DNA of 64,000 nucleotides from Aureispira anguillae (GTDB lineage: Bacteria; Bacteroidota; Bacteroidia; Chitinophagales; Saprospiraceae). The DNA is taken from assembly GCF_026000115.1 (NCBI RefSeq), contig NZ_AP026867.1, positions 5,506,001-5,570,000 of the forward strand. Direction: 5' to 3'. Of this stretch, positions 44,324-57,500 are shown in pieces; the stretch's first letter is position 1, and each line of letters opens with the position of its first letter. The position numbers and the translations under genes are program-made. The notes beneath the pieces were generated by a model. It was not told the origin of the DNA, made no database searches, and saw nothing but the letters and a program-made list of their open reading frames with translations.

Positions 44324-45040
44324 TTATAAAGTACATTTTAAGTTGGTTCTCACTAAAGCATCTACTTCATTAAAAAGAGTATGGTTCATATTTTCATCAA
44401 TTATTATTGTTTGAACCCCTCCTACTCCAATAAAAGAAGCATTGTTAAGCATTAACTCAGATACATTAGCAAACCAAGATTTAGGAGTCAACACAATATA
44501 AGGTCGTTCTACCTTATCCTCACTCAAGGTTAGTTTATTATTTCCTAAAGCAGTTGTAACATCTACCTCAAATTGCTGTATTTTACTCCATTTAACATGT
44601 ACGGCTACTGCTGAAGGTACTTTATTAGGGTTACGGTATTTATAACCTCCCTCTACAAAAAGGCTAGCCTCATTAGCAGCTGTTCTAACCGTTTCAAAAC
44701 GTACAACTAGACGACTATAATCTCCTTGAGGCAATTCAAAACTCAAATCATCAAATGTAGTCTGGCTATAAAAAGGAATCTTCAAACCATTTGGAAAACT
44801 CCTTGAAAATTCAAAATTTTCCGCTTGATCTCGTTCTCCAATCACACTAAAGCTGCTAAGTATAATATAACCATTATTTAGGGTTAAGTTATCTGAAGCA
44901 CCTGCCCCCGAAGGATCCATTGTTATATCAAAAAGAACAGCCGTAGGATTTTTGAACACATCCTCTTTACCACAACCAACCATTAATAGGGTGATTAAGA
45001 ATAACAAAAAAGGTAAAATACATCGTAAATGTAGTTTCAT
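44324..45040 (-). CDS. lipoprotein of unknown function between two sigma modules
   Basis: The 238 residues start with a lipoprotein signal (MKLHLRCILPFLLFLITLLMVGC, Cys about 23). The rest is beta-rich, with 'FELPQGDYSRLVVRFETVRTAANEASLFVEGG', which loosely resembles the DUF4382 type of surface lipoprotein. No catalytic motif is visible. It lies between the two sigma / anti-sigma modules on the same strand, and nothing between them suggests an unrelated insertion; it might be a regulated target or a surface partner of the barrels. Confidence 0.7.
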   Translation of the reverse strand: MKLHLRCILPFLLFLITLLMVGCGKEDVFKNPTAVLFDITMDPSGAGASDNLTLNNGYIILSSFSVIGERDQAENFEFSRSFPNGLKIPFYSQTTFDDLSFELPQGDYSRLVVRFETVRTAANEASLFVEGGYKYRNPNKVPSAVAVHVKWSKIQQFEVDVTTALGNNKLTLSEDKVERPYIVLTPKSWFANVSELMLNNASFIGVGGVQTIIIDENMNHTLFNEVDALVRTNLKCTL

Positions 45041-45223
45041 AGTATTTTTTATTTTTTGTAAAATTCAAACGCTGCAAAAGTATGAAATACATGCACATTT
45101 TCTGTTTTTCAATAGCAAAAATCATGCTACCCCCTAATAAAAAACCTATAAATACACCTTACCCCAAATATTATTAGGGAATTATCCAATTAATTTTACG
45201 AATAAGTTTGTTAAACTTTCTTG

Positions 45224-47320
45224 TTAAAATGCGGGTTCTTCAATATAAAATGGTGGTGACCAATCAAATTGTCTTTGTTTCTTAGATGGTTCTAATCTGG
45301 GGAAAAGAATATAACGAACGCTTATATAAGCTCCAACATTTAGTAATGTTGCAGGTTTTAGTATTGGTGTTGTGTTAGAAGCTTCAATAAGATCATTCAT
45401 CCCTACATTTCCAGTAACCCCATAATCAATAATAAATTGATTGATTTCATGTGAACTTCCTAAAGCCAGCCCTACAGAAAAATTGATTTTTTTGTATAAA
45501 CCATTGTCTGGTATTGCTTCATTATTAATGGTTGTGTGGGAATTCATCAAATACCCTAAACCAAGATCTATTCGAGTATACAACTTTGAAGGTAGTTTTC
45601 TCAAAGAATTATATCGAACTAGTGTACGTTGATAGCCGATTGAAAAATCAAAGAAAGACAATTCAATAGATTTATCTTCATAAGCTCCGTCATTGGTATA
45701 ATCCATAAAACATTGCTTAGCAAAAGAGTAGGGATACACCCCCAAAACAACAGCATCATTCAATCCAAAATGATAATTCAACATCACCCCTGCCGCTCCA
45801 GTCACACACATTTCAGTTGACGCCAATTCTTTATCGCTAAACGCTTTAGATGTATTTTCACCGAGAAAAAGAGAGGTTCCTGTCCTACTAATTAAACCAA
45901 ATTCAAAACGAAGTTTTTTACCTTTTTGAGCTTGTCGAACCAAAGAAAAATTATCTTCTTCCATTGCAGCTATAGCAGGATCATTAAGATATTTTTGCGT
46001 TAAGATCCCCACTCCACTTCCCAACAAATCTACCTTCATAACATTGGTTCCCAACCAATTCAAAGCAATACTATTGGTAAACAAATCCAAATTGTCACTT
46101 AAAATTGTGTGGGTATTATCTTTATTAGTAGAAGTTGTATTTTTTGCCAATTCATCGCTTAATAAACCATCCTTTTCCGCTGTTGAAAAAATTACACTTT
46201 TATCTTTTTTCGCACTAGTTGGGTCGTCTAATGGACTAACATTAATAGCCTTATCCTGCTCCTCTTGCCCTTTTTGAACAGAACTTGGTTTCTTTTCTCC
46301 GTTTATTAATTCTTTGTTCTGAGTCCCCGAAACACTTCCTTCCTTTTTAGGAACTGTCGTAATATTATTTTTTGAACTAGAAATACTTTGTTTTTCTTTT
46401 TGAAGTAGAGTCTCTAGCTTTTTATTTTCTGGCTGCTCAATAGAGCTACCCACTGTTGACTTTTTAAACGTAGGGATACTCTCTTTTTCTTCTATAGCAC
46501 CTGAACCATTGGTTGTTAAAGCAATAGTTTGAGCTGTTGGAACATCTATTGAAGATTCATTAAAGAGGCAAGATCGCCCTCCACCTATCAATATACCAAT
46601 TGCAGTGAATAGGATGGCTTTTTTTCCTAGGTCTGAACTAGCCCAATATTGAGCAATACGTCCCCAGTATGTATCTAGAGTTAGCTGTTGGTTTAATGCA
46701 CTCCAAGTATTAACAGCTGGTTTATGATGCACAAATTCCTTACTAAAGCTCTCTTTAATAATAGAATACCGATCTGCTGTATCTGCTAAAGCCGCTTCAT
46801 GATCCATGCGTTCTGCCAAATCTTCCCAAGAAAACAAAGGAACAACAACAGCACTATATTTTTTCTCAAACCCTGTTTTTACAAAACTATAATCTTCAAC
46901 TTCCCCCTTAGCTTTGAGCTTTGGGCTAGGATTGTCCATTTCTTCTGCCAAGTCATTCCAAATAAAATTAGGCGCTGTATTCTCTTTATAAGTTTGTTCG
47001 AATCCAGCCTTGATGGCACTAAAATCAGATGGAGCATCTGTTGTTATAAATGACTCTAGGTCTTGTTCAATCTTATCCCACATAAATTTAGGGGGTTGAT
47101 TGCCACTAAAATTCTTTTGGAAGCCTTCTTTTATGCTAGAAAAATTATCGACATTAGCTAAGTCCGCCTCATCGATAGCATTCACATTCGTAGGAGGTAT
47201 TGTCTCATCAAAATCATTGAGTTCTTGAGAGATATTGTCCCAGATAGAAGGCAACTGGTCTTCATGAGATAAGTTTAAGTTATCTCCAACCGGATTGTCA
47301 TACTGATCTTTCTTATCCAT
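45224..47320 (-). CDS. putative trans-envelope anti-sigma protein with outer-membrane barrel (module B)
   Basis: Paralogue of the 41813 gene with the same order but a longer N-terminal part: five copies of the P-x-x-x-W unit (Trp27, Trp81, Trp121, Trp165, Trp206), the last four preceded by SxIKxGFExxY-like segments (SSIKEGFQKNF, SAIKAGFEQTY, SFVKTGFEKKY, SIIKESFSKEF). A transmembrane helix follows (about 234-248, KKAILFTAIGILIGGG), then a Lys/Ser/Glu-rich linker (about 255-470) and the barrel-like C-terminus (RFEFGLISRTGTSLFLG, FFDFSIGYQRTLV, YTRIDLGLGYLM, AYISVRYIL) plus a short polar tail. Its start overlaps the sigma gene stop by 8 nt. The different repeat count (5 vs 3) between paralogues is the notable feature. 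Confidence 0.7.
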   Translation of the reverse strand: MDKKDQYDNPVGDNLNLSHEDQLPSIWDNISQELNDFDETIPPTNVNAIDEADLANVDNFSSIKEGFQKNFSGNQPPKFMWDKIEQDLESFITTDAPSDFSAIKAGFEQTYKENTAPNFIWNDLAEEMDNPSPKLKAKGEVEDYSFVKTGFEKKYSAVVVPLFSWEDLAERMDHEAALADTADRYSIIKESFSKEFVHHKPAVNTWSALNQQLTLDTYWGRIAQYWASSDLGKKAILFTAIGILIGGGRSCLFNESSIDVPTAQTIALTTNGSGAIEEKESIPTFKKSTVGSSIEQPENKKLETLLQKEKQSISSSKNNITTVPKKEGSVSGTQNKELINGEKKPSSVQKGQEEQDKAINVSPLDDPTSAKKDKSVIFSTAEKDGLLSDELAKNTTSTNKDNTHTILSDNLDLFTNSIALNWLGTNVMKVDLLGSGVGILTQKYLNDPAIAAMEEDNFSLVRQAQKGKKLRFEFGLISRTGTSLFLGENTSKAFSDKELASTEMCVTGAAGVMLNYHFGLNDAVVLGVYPYSFAKQCFMDYTNDGAYEDKSIELSFFDFSIGYQRTLVRYNSLRKLPSKLYTRIDLGLGYLMNSHTTINNEAIPDNGLYKKINFSVGLALGSSHEINQFIIDYGVTGNVGMNDLIEASNTTPILKPATLLNVGAYISVRYILFPRLEPSKKQRQFDWSPPFYIEEPAF

Positions 47321-47870
47321 GAAGTGTTTTTACAGCTTGTTGTAATATTTTTTTGGCTCTATTAAGCTGGGACTTTGATGTTCCGACAGATATATCTAAC
47401 ATATCCGCTATTTCTTGATGTTTATATCCTTCTATTGCATACAGTTTTAATACCTGTTGTGCTTTTTTAGGCAATTGGTTAACCAATTTTACAATTTCGC
47501 TAGGGTCTAAGCCTTCTGCTATTTCATTAACAGAAAAATCAACATAGCTACTTTCTGGCATTGATACCACCAATTTAGTCTCCCTTTGTTTCTTTTTGTA
47601 AGCATTAATTGCTGTAAAAACAACCGTTTTTCGAATCCAGCCCCCCAAAGCCCCTTGAAATTTGAACGTGTGTATATTCTTAAAGACCTTGATAAAGCTC
47701 TCTTGCAAGATGTCTGATGCATCTGCTTCATTTTTAGCATACATTAGACAAACTTGATACATATCAGTACCATATCTATAGTACAATTGCTCTTGATAAC
47801 GTCTTTTTTTGGCAATACAACCTTCTATTAATTCACGTTCAGATATTTCTGCTAGGACGACCGATTTCAT
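47313..47870 (-). CDS. ECF-family RNA polymerase sigma factor (module B)
   Basis: 185 residues with region 2 (NEADASDILQESFIKVFKNIHTFKFQGALGGWIRKT) and region 4 (LPKKAQQVLKLYAIEGYKHQEIADMLDISVGTSKSQLNRAKKIL). It is clearly paralogous to the 43551 gene (both end KTLHG and share the 8-nt overlap with the barrel gene). The divergent giant adhesin gene starts 670 nt away, so it is a candidate target. Its start context (MKSVVLAEISERELIEG) adds five residues to module A. Confidence 0.9.
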   Translation of the reverse strand: MKSVVLAEISERELIEGCIAKKRRYQEQLYYRYGTDMYQVCLMYAKNEADASDILQESFIKVFKNIHTFKFQGALGGWIRKTVVFTAINAYKKKQRETKLVVSMPESSYVDFSVNEIAEGLDPSEIVKLVNQLPKKAQQVLKLYAIEGYKHQEIADMLDISVGTSKSQLNRAKKILQQAVKTLHG

Positions 47871-48539
47871 CTTGGTGGTTATTGTTTTTCCTAATTATTG
47901 ATTTTTCTATTTTAACAAAATGGGATTCTACCTCTTCTAAAATATTTGTATGCAAATAAATTGTTAATTTTCATTGCCTAAAACTATTATAAGGGGTAGT
48001 TAAAAAACAATAAAAGTTTTCATTAGAATTTTTAGAGGATATAAAAACATCTCCTTATACAAAAAAAAAGAAAAAAATCCGAAAAATCAAATAGGATAGC
48101 CATTTAACTGAAAAAAAACGTGTTTTTTAAACATGAAAATCAAATAATTACACAAAAATTATATTCTACTCTATAATTCTGATCCCATATTTCAACTTGT
48201 CAACCCAATAAGTTATAATTTTCTTATTCTTTTATCCTTCCTTTGACAAAATATAACACTAGGATAATGTCTATTTGCTAGAATTCAATTATAAACAAAG
48301 TACCTTGCAATGCTGTTTTTAAACACTTATATTTGCATATATATAAATTGTTTTTTTTTAACGATAGTTCGTTGCTTTTTTATTAGAAAACAAAAAACAA
48401 TCCTGTAACAAATGGGTTATCGCCCCCCAAAATTAACAATTGATCCGTTACAGATTTATCGAACTATTAATTTTTTAACCAACAAACATTCCCTATTAAC
48501 ATTATTTGTCTATCAGCAGACTAATTAATCAAAAATCCT
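47871..48539. other. intergenic region between module B and giant adhesin gene
   Basis: 669 nt of AT-rich sequence between divergent genes. It contains the promoter at 48305-48335. No hairpin of note and no gene. Confidence 0.5.
48305..48335 (+). promoter_or_regulatory. adhesin promoter, Bacteroidota type
   Basis: TTG (48305-48307), 20-nt spacer and TATATTTG (48328-48335) match the consensus exactly. The leader before the ATG is about 200 nt. Confidence 0.65.
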
Positions 48540-51500
48540 ATGCGTTACACCTTACTAACACTTATCAGTAGTGGTATTCTTGCTATTATCGGAACTTTAT
48601 CTTATATCAATACGACAATAGGGACTAGTCACGAAACTTGTCGTCATTCCAAAACTTCACATCACATTCATAACAATGGTGTTTTCTGCGGTTTTGACGC
48701 ATTACAGCCTAATATTTCTCCTCAAGAACAGCGACTTCAAAATCAATTAGAACAACAATTGTACAATTTAATTCAACGGGGATACCCATCCACAAATGGT
48801 CGGGCAATGTATACCATTCCTGTTGTTGTACACGTTGTTCACAACAATGGATCGGGCAATATCCCCACCACACAAGTCAACAATGCCATTCAACACCTAA
48901 ACGATGCCTTTGCTAATGTAGGCGTATACAATCCAGCCACAGGTGTAGATATTGATATACAGTTCTGCCTAGCGCAGCGTGATCCCAATGGGAATACCAC
49001 CAATGGAATTACCAATACCGTTTCATCGCTTACTAATCTAAACCACAATACACAAGATTTAGCACTCAAAAACCTAATTCGATGGAACCCTCTTGATTAC
49101 ATCAATATTTGGGTGGTTAATAACATCCAAGGAGGCGTTGCTGGTTATGCTTATTTCCCCTCTTCTCATGGAAACAATTTAGATGGTATTGTTGTAGAAG
49201 CGAATTATATGGGCAGTTCTCCCAATAATTCAAAGGTTTTAGTCCATGAAATGGGGCATTATTTAGGTCTTTACCATACCTTTCAGGGAGGATGTACAAA
49301 CAATGATTGTTTAGCAGATGGGGATCGAGTTTGTGACACGCCACCTGACAACACAACCTCTTGGGTGCCCTGCGCTTCGGTCATCAATTCCTGTTCAACT
49401 GACGAAGATGACCTATCAGCCAACAATCCATATCGCCCCATTGCCAATGGTGGTTTAGGAGATCAACAAGATCAAAAAGAAAATTATATGGATTATTCTG
49501 ACTTTGCCTGTTACGATCAATTCACACAAGGGCAAAAAATCAGAACACACTTTTTTTTAACAGGAATTCGAGCAAGTTTATTGGCTTCTCAAGCTTGTAT
49601 TGCTCCTTGTACTACCCCTATTGCAATTGGATTTACAGCTAGTGCAACAACCGTTACAGCAGGTACAACGGTCAATTTCACAAACAATACAACGGGAGCA
49701 ACAACTTATAATTGGTTTATCAATGGTAGTTCTTTTTCTACCACCACCAATAGCAGTTTTACGTTTAATACAATCGGAACGTATAATGTGACGTTAGAAG
49801 CGTCTAATGGTGATCCTAACTGTACGCTTAGAGATTCCATAACTATTAGCGTAATTTGCAATGCGCAAGCTTCCTTTGTTGCCAATAACACTCAGGTTTC
49901 TCCTGGAGATGTTGTCTTATTTAACAACACTTCAACTGGAGCAACTAGCTATCAATGGTTCGTCAATAATGTACAACAGGCAACTACAACTAACTTTAAT
50001 TTTACCTTTCCAATCGTTGGTACTTATGATATTTTCTTAGTGGCATCGGATGGCGTTTGTTCAGACACTTCTTCGACTCTAATCGTTACTGTAACCAATA
50101 CTGCTTTAGCGCAAACAGGTTTGCCCATTTGGCCTTTAGCCCCTCACGGCAACGTAACTCCTTCAATCGTAGATTGGCGAGATACCATTCCTGTTTCTAG
50201 TACCATTCCGACTAGTACAACGACCAATGGAGGGCAAACAGGAGCCGCTTTTAATGAATGTGGGCAACTCGCCTTTTACGTATTGCATACAGGAAGTGGT
50301 GCTTCTAATAATTTATTTATCTATGCCGCTGATGGCAGCCCATTATTAACCAGTACAACCCCTAATGCTCCAGGGTTAAATGGAGTAAAGGCTGGGCAAG
50401 AAATTCAAGTAATCAAAGTACCGCAAAGCAATGATGAGTGGTATATTATCTATAAACAGTGGACAACAGACTTTGGTGCGCTAGGAGGCAATGGAGCCTA
50501 TACTCCTGCCAATTGGTTGTTTTCTAGAATTCAGTATAGTGGAGGAAACACATTAAATATTATACAAAGAGATGTTCCCCTTGCAGATGGAACAGGAAAC
50601 ACTCATACTTATACCGATGGTGCTGCCGTTTCTAGAACTGCCGCAGGTCTATTTGATCAACACTATCTTTATTTGTGCCGACGAACGCCTAATGTAAATA
50701 CAATTTCTTTAGATCGATTTTTGATAACCAATACAGGAATAACTTGGTCTGCCAATACGGGAAATGTCAACGCACAGTGGTGGAGTTTAACTATTGCAGG
50801 TTCCCCTATTGAATTGAGTCCAACAGAAGATAAGATTGCTGTTGTTTGTAGAAATCAATCTACAAATTTTCAAGATATAATACTATTTGACGCCTCCCTA
50901 TTTAATTCGACTTCTGCTCAAACGATTAGTTTGGGGAATTTGGTACTACAAGCAGATGGAACCCCCAATGATCAATCCAATATATTAAATACATCTAATA
51001 CAGTAAACGCCCTTTCTGTTAACACAACTTATCCACTTCTGTTCCTCCGCAATATGGAACGAAAAGTTAATAATGTTGAATTTAGTCCTAATGGTCGCTT
51101 TTTATACTTCACAACAGGTGGTTATAGTAGAAGTGGAAGCACAAATCTAACTTATCTAGGGCAAATAGACCTCAATACCTCCCCTTTAGAGCTTCGCTTA
51201 CAAATTCAAACAGTTCCTAGTGGTCTAAATATGACAACTGGTAGTGGCTGTTCTTTTGCGAGCTGTTTAAATACATGGAACTCTATTTCGGGCATTGAGT
51301 CTTGTTATGATGGGAATCTATATTATTCTAAACGAAACTTAAATACGCTTTTTGTGATTCCCAATCCTAATAATTTTATGCCACAAAATTTAGTACCCTC
51401 TAATATAGATCTTGCTACTCCCAATGAGCCCAATATCAATCATCCTGCGGGATATCCTGCGGGGTATCCAGATCAAATTGATGGATTTAATTATTTAGCA

Positions 51501-54500
51501 AGTCAATATAAAGAAGTAGAGCTTATTGTCCAAAAATTAGATTGCAATGGAAACTGCGATAGCACAACTTACCCTCTTGAAATCGTAGATTCTAGTGGTG
51601 CGGTTGTACAAAGTTTTTCAATTAGTCAATGTCCTGACACACTAACTTTTTGTGCAGATACAAGTCTTATTTATAGTTTACAAGATACACAAGGTACCAA
51701 TTACCCCTATGCTATTTATTTAGGGCAAACCTTATACCCTGCGGGAGATACCCTATTTGATTTTAGTACCAATAATGGCTGCTATGAAATTTGTGATAAT
51801 GGAATCGATGACGATGGAGATGGCTTAGTGGATTGTTATGATCCTGACTGTTGTGGCGACACTTCTTGTTCCAATGCTTATTATCAAGCTTGTTTAGGCA
51901 ATGCCTGTACAGACAGTTTTCCTAGTGGTACTTTTTCTATCCAACAAGCTTGGCAGTCCTCCCACAATGTAACCAATTGGGGGCTTAGCGTAGCGGGTGA
52001 TATTGATAACGATGGACAGACCGAAATTGTTGGTTTCCGTTCCGATGGTGCTGGTATTGCTGTAAATGGACAAACAGGAGCATTAAAATATAGCTACAAC
52101 CACAATAATCCCACCCAATCCAACGGTTATCCTGCTATCGCTAACCTAGATAATGATCCTGAAGCAGAAATCGTTATTCGCCAAAATAATGACTTACGAG
52201 TATATGAACACGATGGAACACTCAAATGGTCAGTTACAACTACGATTGATTTAGGTGATAATACAATTGGGATATATGATTTTAATGCGGATGGGATTCC
52301 TGAGATTGTATACGGTCGTCGTATCTATAGTAGTATTAATGGGGCTTTATTAGTAACTGGAAACGGAGCAAGGGGCAAAAACACACATTATTCAGGGGGG
52401 CTTGTCTTGGCTGCCGATATTATTGATGTTAATGATTGCGCAGGAAACCCAGACTGTAATGGTTTAGAGCTGATTGCAGGACCCCATGTTTATTCTGTTA
52501 ACATCGTATCCTATACCAATACAGCACTAAACTCCATTAGTATTCAAAAAGTAATGGCTGGCTATGGAGATGGATATACCAGTGTTGCTGATTTTGACAA
52601 AAATGGCACCTTAGATATTGTTGTAGCAGGTTTTGATAGTACAACCAATCAAAAAGGGGTCTATGTTTGGAACCCCAAAACTCAAGCATTAGTACGTCCT
52701 TTTTGGGCATATACAACAGGCAACCGTCCTATTGGTAGACCTAACATTGGGGATTTTGATGGAGATGGAGCCTTAGAAATAGCTGTAGAAGCTGCTCGTG
52801 CAGGTGGTGGACGCTTACATGTATTAGACAACAATATGTCTATCTTATGGTCTACCAACAATAATGATGCTTCTGGAGCAACAGGTTGTACTTCCTTTGA
52901 TTTTAACAACGATGGTCAAAAAGAAATCATCTATCGAGATCAAGCTAATTTATACATTATTAATGGCTCCAATGGGGCTATTATGAGCTCCAACAACTGT
53001 TCCTCTGGAACAGTTGTTGAATATCCAATTGTTGCTGATGTTGACAATGATGGTCAAGCTGAAATTGTCTGTCACTGTGGGGGTACACCTTCTGTTGTTA
53101 ATGTCGCTCGCATCACAGTATTTGAATCTAATTCTACTCCTTGGATGCCTGCCAGAAGTGTATGGAACCAACATGCCTATGCGTATACAAATATCAACGA
53201 TGACTTGACCATTCCTCGTGTTCAACAAAACCATCATATTGTAGGAGATAGCTGTATTCTCAACAACTTTTTGAATCAGCATACCAATACAGAATTTGTT
53301 GTTCCTGATGCAACAGTAAGTATCGATACAGTTACCTGTGATCAGGATAGCATTATTATTACGGCTAGAATCTGTAATCTTGGTAGCAATGTTCTATCGT
53401 ATCAGACTCCTATCGCCATTTACAATGCCAACCCCAGCACAACAGTAGGAGCTAGCTTAGTTGCTCCTATTTATACCATTGGGCAAAACATTGAAAAAGA
53501 TTCTTGCCTTACGCTTTATCTAAAAGCCAGTAATAGTTCTGCTGACTTCTATATTGTTGTTAATGATGATGCTAGCACGCCTCCTATTTATAGTTTTAGT
53601 ACAGATTTTCCTGTAACGACAATTCCAGAATGTAACTTCTTAAACAACATCGATAGTACGACATTTATTGCTGTGACTCCTCCCCTCGATCTAGGACCAG
53701 ACACGACCATTTGTGAAAACAGTGTTATTGAACTAAATGCGGGTGGTTACTTTAGTAGTTATTTATGGCAAAATGGGCAAATAGACTCTACGCTTACGGC
53801 TGATTCCTCAGGATTGTACTGGGTAGAAGTTACCAACGTTTGTGGTGATACATTTAGAGACAGTATTATAATTACGGTTGATACGGTTGGGTTAATTGTC
53901 CTCAATGACAGTACTATTTGTTTAGCGGATACCTTAAGTTTAACCTTTAATAACGCTTATAGTTATCAATGGTTTCCGAATCAATCCATAAGCTGTACCA
54001 ACTGTTCTACCCCCAGTTTCTATCCTACTGCAAGCACAACTTACACTGTAGTTTCCAATAATTCCATTGGTTGTTTCTCAGTAGATAGCTTTAGGCTTAC
54101 GGTTGATACCTGCCAACTGCTTAGCATTATTGACACTGCTATTTGTCTAGGAAGCACATTTGATTACCAAGGGAATAGTTTACCCCCTAATACAATAGAT
54201 ACCTTTCAATATACTACTTCTGGAGGGCTGGATTCTTTTGTTATTGTAGCAGTAACAGGTCTAGACACATTTTACAATATTATTGACACTACAATTTGCC
54301 TAGGTGATAGCTTAGCTTTTGCTGGACAGTTTTTGCATCCCACTACAAGTACGCTTTTTCATTTTCAAACCATTCATGGCTGTGATTCTACCATTAGGGT
54401 CAATGTTAATCCTTTAGATACTTTCTATGCAGTTATTGATACCGCTATTTGTGTTGGAAATACCTTCCCTTATAATGGGCAAAACTTACCAACAGGATCT

Positions 54501-57500
54501 TCTACCCTTTTCAACTTTCAAACCATTCATGGGTGTGATTCTACTATTAGGGTTAATGTTAATACTTTAGATACCTTCTATGCCGTTATTGATACCGCCA
54601 TTTGTGTTGGAAATACCTTCCCTTATAATGGGCAAAATTTACCGACAGGGTCTTCTACCCTTTTCAACTTTCAAACCATTCATGGCTGTGATTCTACCAT
54701 TAGGGTTAATGTTAATCCCTTAGATACCTTCTATGTAGTTATTGATACTGCCATTTGTGTTGGAAATACCTTCCCTTATAATGGGCAAAACTTACCAACA
54801 GGATCTTCTACCCTTTTCAACTTTCAAACCATTCATGGTTGTGATTCTACTATTAGGGTTAATGTTAATCCTTTAGATACCTTCTATGCCGTTATTGATA
54901 CTGCCATTTGTGTTGGAAACACCTTTGCTTATAATGGGCAAAATTTACCAGCAGGGTCTTCTACCCTTTTCAACTTTCAAACCATTCATGGCTGTGATTC
55001 TACCATTAGGGTCAATGTTAATGCTTTAGATACCTTCTATGCCGTTATTGATACCGCTATTTGTGTTGGAAATACCTTCCCTTATAATGGACAAAATTTA
55101 CAGGCAGGATCTTCTACGCTTTTCCATTTTCAAACCATTCATGGTTGTGATTCTACCATTAGGGTCAATGTACATAGTTTTCCCATTAACTTTACCATTT
55201 CAAATACAGCTGTATCTTGTAATGGGGGCAATGATGGAACAGCAAGCATCAACGTAAGTGGAGGAGTAGGTGGATTTACTTATACTTGGAATAATGGACA
55301 AAATACCGCTACTGCAACGGGCTTGCCCGCAGGGATGCATTGTGTCACAGCAACCGATGGAAACGGTTGTACGGTAGATACTTGCATTCAGGTGGATCAA
55401 CCAGCAGGATTTAGCAATATTAACTTTAGTACAATCGATGTGAGTTGTTTTGGAGGCTCCAATGGTCAAGCAACAATTAGTTTGAGTGGTGGTATCCAAC
55501 CTTATAGCTTTGTCTGGAGCAATGGACAAAATGGCAATATGGCAACGGGCTTAACGGCAACAACACATAGTGTAACGGTAACGGATGCCAATGGTTGTAC
55601 CGTGACTGCCAATGTAGTGATCAACGAACCGACTGCCTTACAATTGAACTTTGATGTCGATTCCGTACAATGTAAAAATGGTAGTGATGGGCAAATCGAA
55701 GCCCTAGTAACAGGAGGCACCTTCCCGTATACTTATCAATGGGATGCCGCTACGGGCAACCAAAATACCGCCATTGCCAATGGACTAACAATCGGAACCT
55801 ATAGTGTAGTCGTAACGGACTTTAATGGCTGTACCATTACCGCAAGTGCTACCGTATCGGAACCACAAACGGTATTAACAGCAGCAATTATCAATCAAAG
55901 TAATCCATCTTGTCACAACAGTTGTGATGGAATGATAGAGGTAGATGCACAAGGAGCAACGCCAAATTATACCTATCAATGGAACAATGGGCAGACCTCA
56001 AGCATTGCCACAGGAGTATGTGCAGGTGTCCATACAGTAACCATAACCGATGCCAATGGTTGTAGTATCACAGCAGGATCGGTCTTAACCGAACCTTCAG
56101 CCATTAGTTTAATCCCACAAGTACTTTCTAACTACAATGGAGCAGCAATTAGCTGTCCTGGTGAGGCAGATGGCTCTGTAGGCGTAACTGCCGCTGGGGG
56201 GAATGGTGGATTTAGCTATATTTGGAGTCCTGCGGGACAAAATACCGCTACCATCAATGGCTTAGTCGAAGGAACCTATTGTGTCACGGTTACGGATGTG
56301 GCAGGCTGTCAAGCCGATACGTGTATCAGCATTGTTGATCCTGTTCCTTTAGCAGCAACCTTTACCCAAGTTGATGTCTTGTGTCATGGAGATGCCAATG
56401 GACAAATCGTAGTGAATGCCACTCCTGGAACGGGTACATTGGGTGTGAATGGATATGAATATAAAATTACAGGTCCTGGACAAAGTGGTAATGTCTACAG
56501 TCCCATTAATGTTTACAATAACTTAGCAGCAGGATCCTATGTGGTCTTTGTTCGAGATGGAAACAACTGTGAAATTAGCCTTCCGATTGCCATTGCAGAG
56601 CCAGCACCCGTCTTAATTGACTCTGTGGTGATCACCGATGCTCTTTGTTTTGGTGCTGCGGATGGAACAGCAATGGCGCATGCCAGTGGTGGAACAGGAA
56701 CCTATACTTATCGTTGGTCAGATGCTCAGGTAACCAACCCTGCTACGGGCTTAGCCAAAGGTTTGTATACCGTTACGGTAACCGATGCCAATGGTTGTGA
56801 TCGAGTAGAGGTCTTTAATGTTGGAGAACCAACTGCCTTGACTGGAAACATTACGGCGAATCCAATTCCTTGCTTTGGAGGAACGACTACTGCTACGGCA
56901 AGTGGTAGTGGAGGAACCCCCATTGCGTTAACTTCTTATGTTTACAACTGGTCCAATGGCAGTACTTCTGCCACGACCATCGGCTTAACAGCTGGGGTAC
57001 ATTGTGTGACCATTACCGATGCGAATGCTTGTTCTTTTGTAACTTGTGTCACCCTTACTCAGCCTTCTACTGCTTTAACGGCTAGTATTAGTGCTCAAAC
57101 GGATGCCACTTGTCATGGCAGTGCGACTGGAACGGCTACTGCACAAGGCACTGGTGGAACCAGTCCTTACACTTACCAATGGGATGCGGCAGCGGCCAAC
57201 CAAACGAGCCAAACGGCAATTGGATTAGCTGCTGGAATCTATACAGTAGTCGTAACAGATTCTAACAACTGTACCAACTCTACAACGGTTACGATTAGTG
57301 AACCTTCTTTGTTGACGGCTGCCATTACGACCACCACCAATGCTACTTGTAATGGCGTTGGAACGGGAACTGCTACGGTTGCTGGAACAGGAGGAGTACC
57401 TACTTATACTTACCTATGGGCGGATGGACAAACCAATGCTACGGCTACAGGCTTAGTTGGTGGTTCACATCCTGTTACCCTTACCGATGCCAATGGCTGT

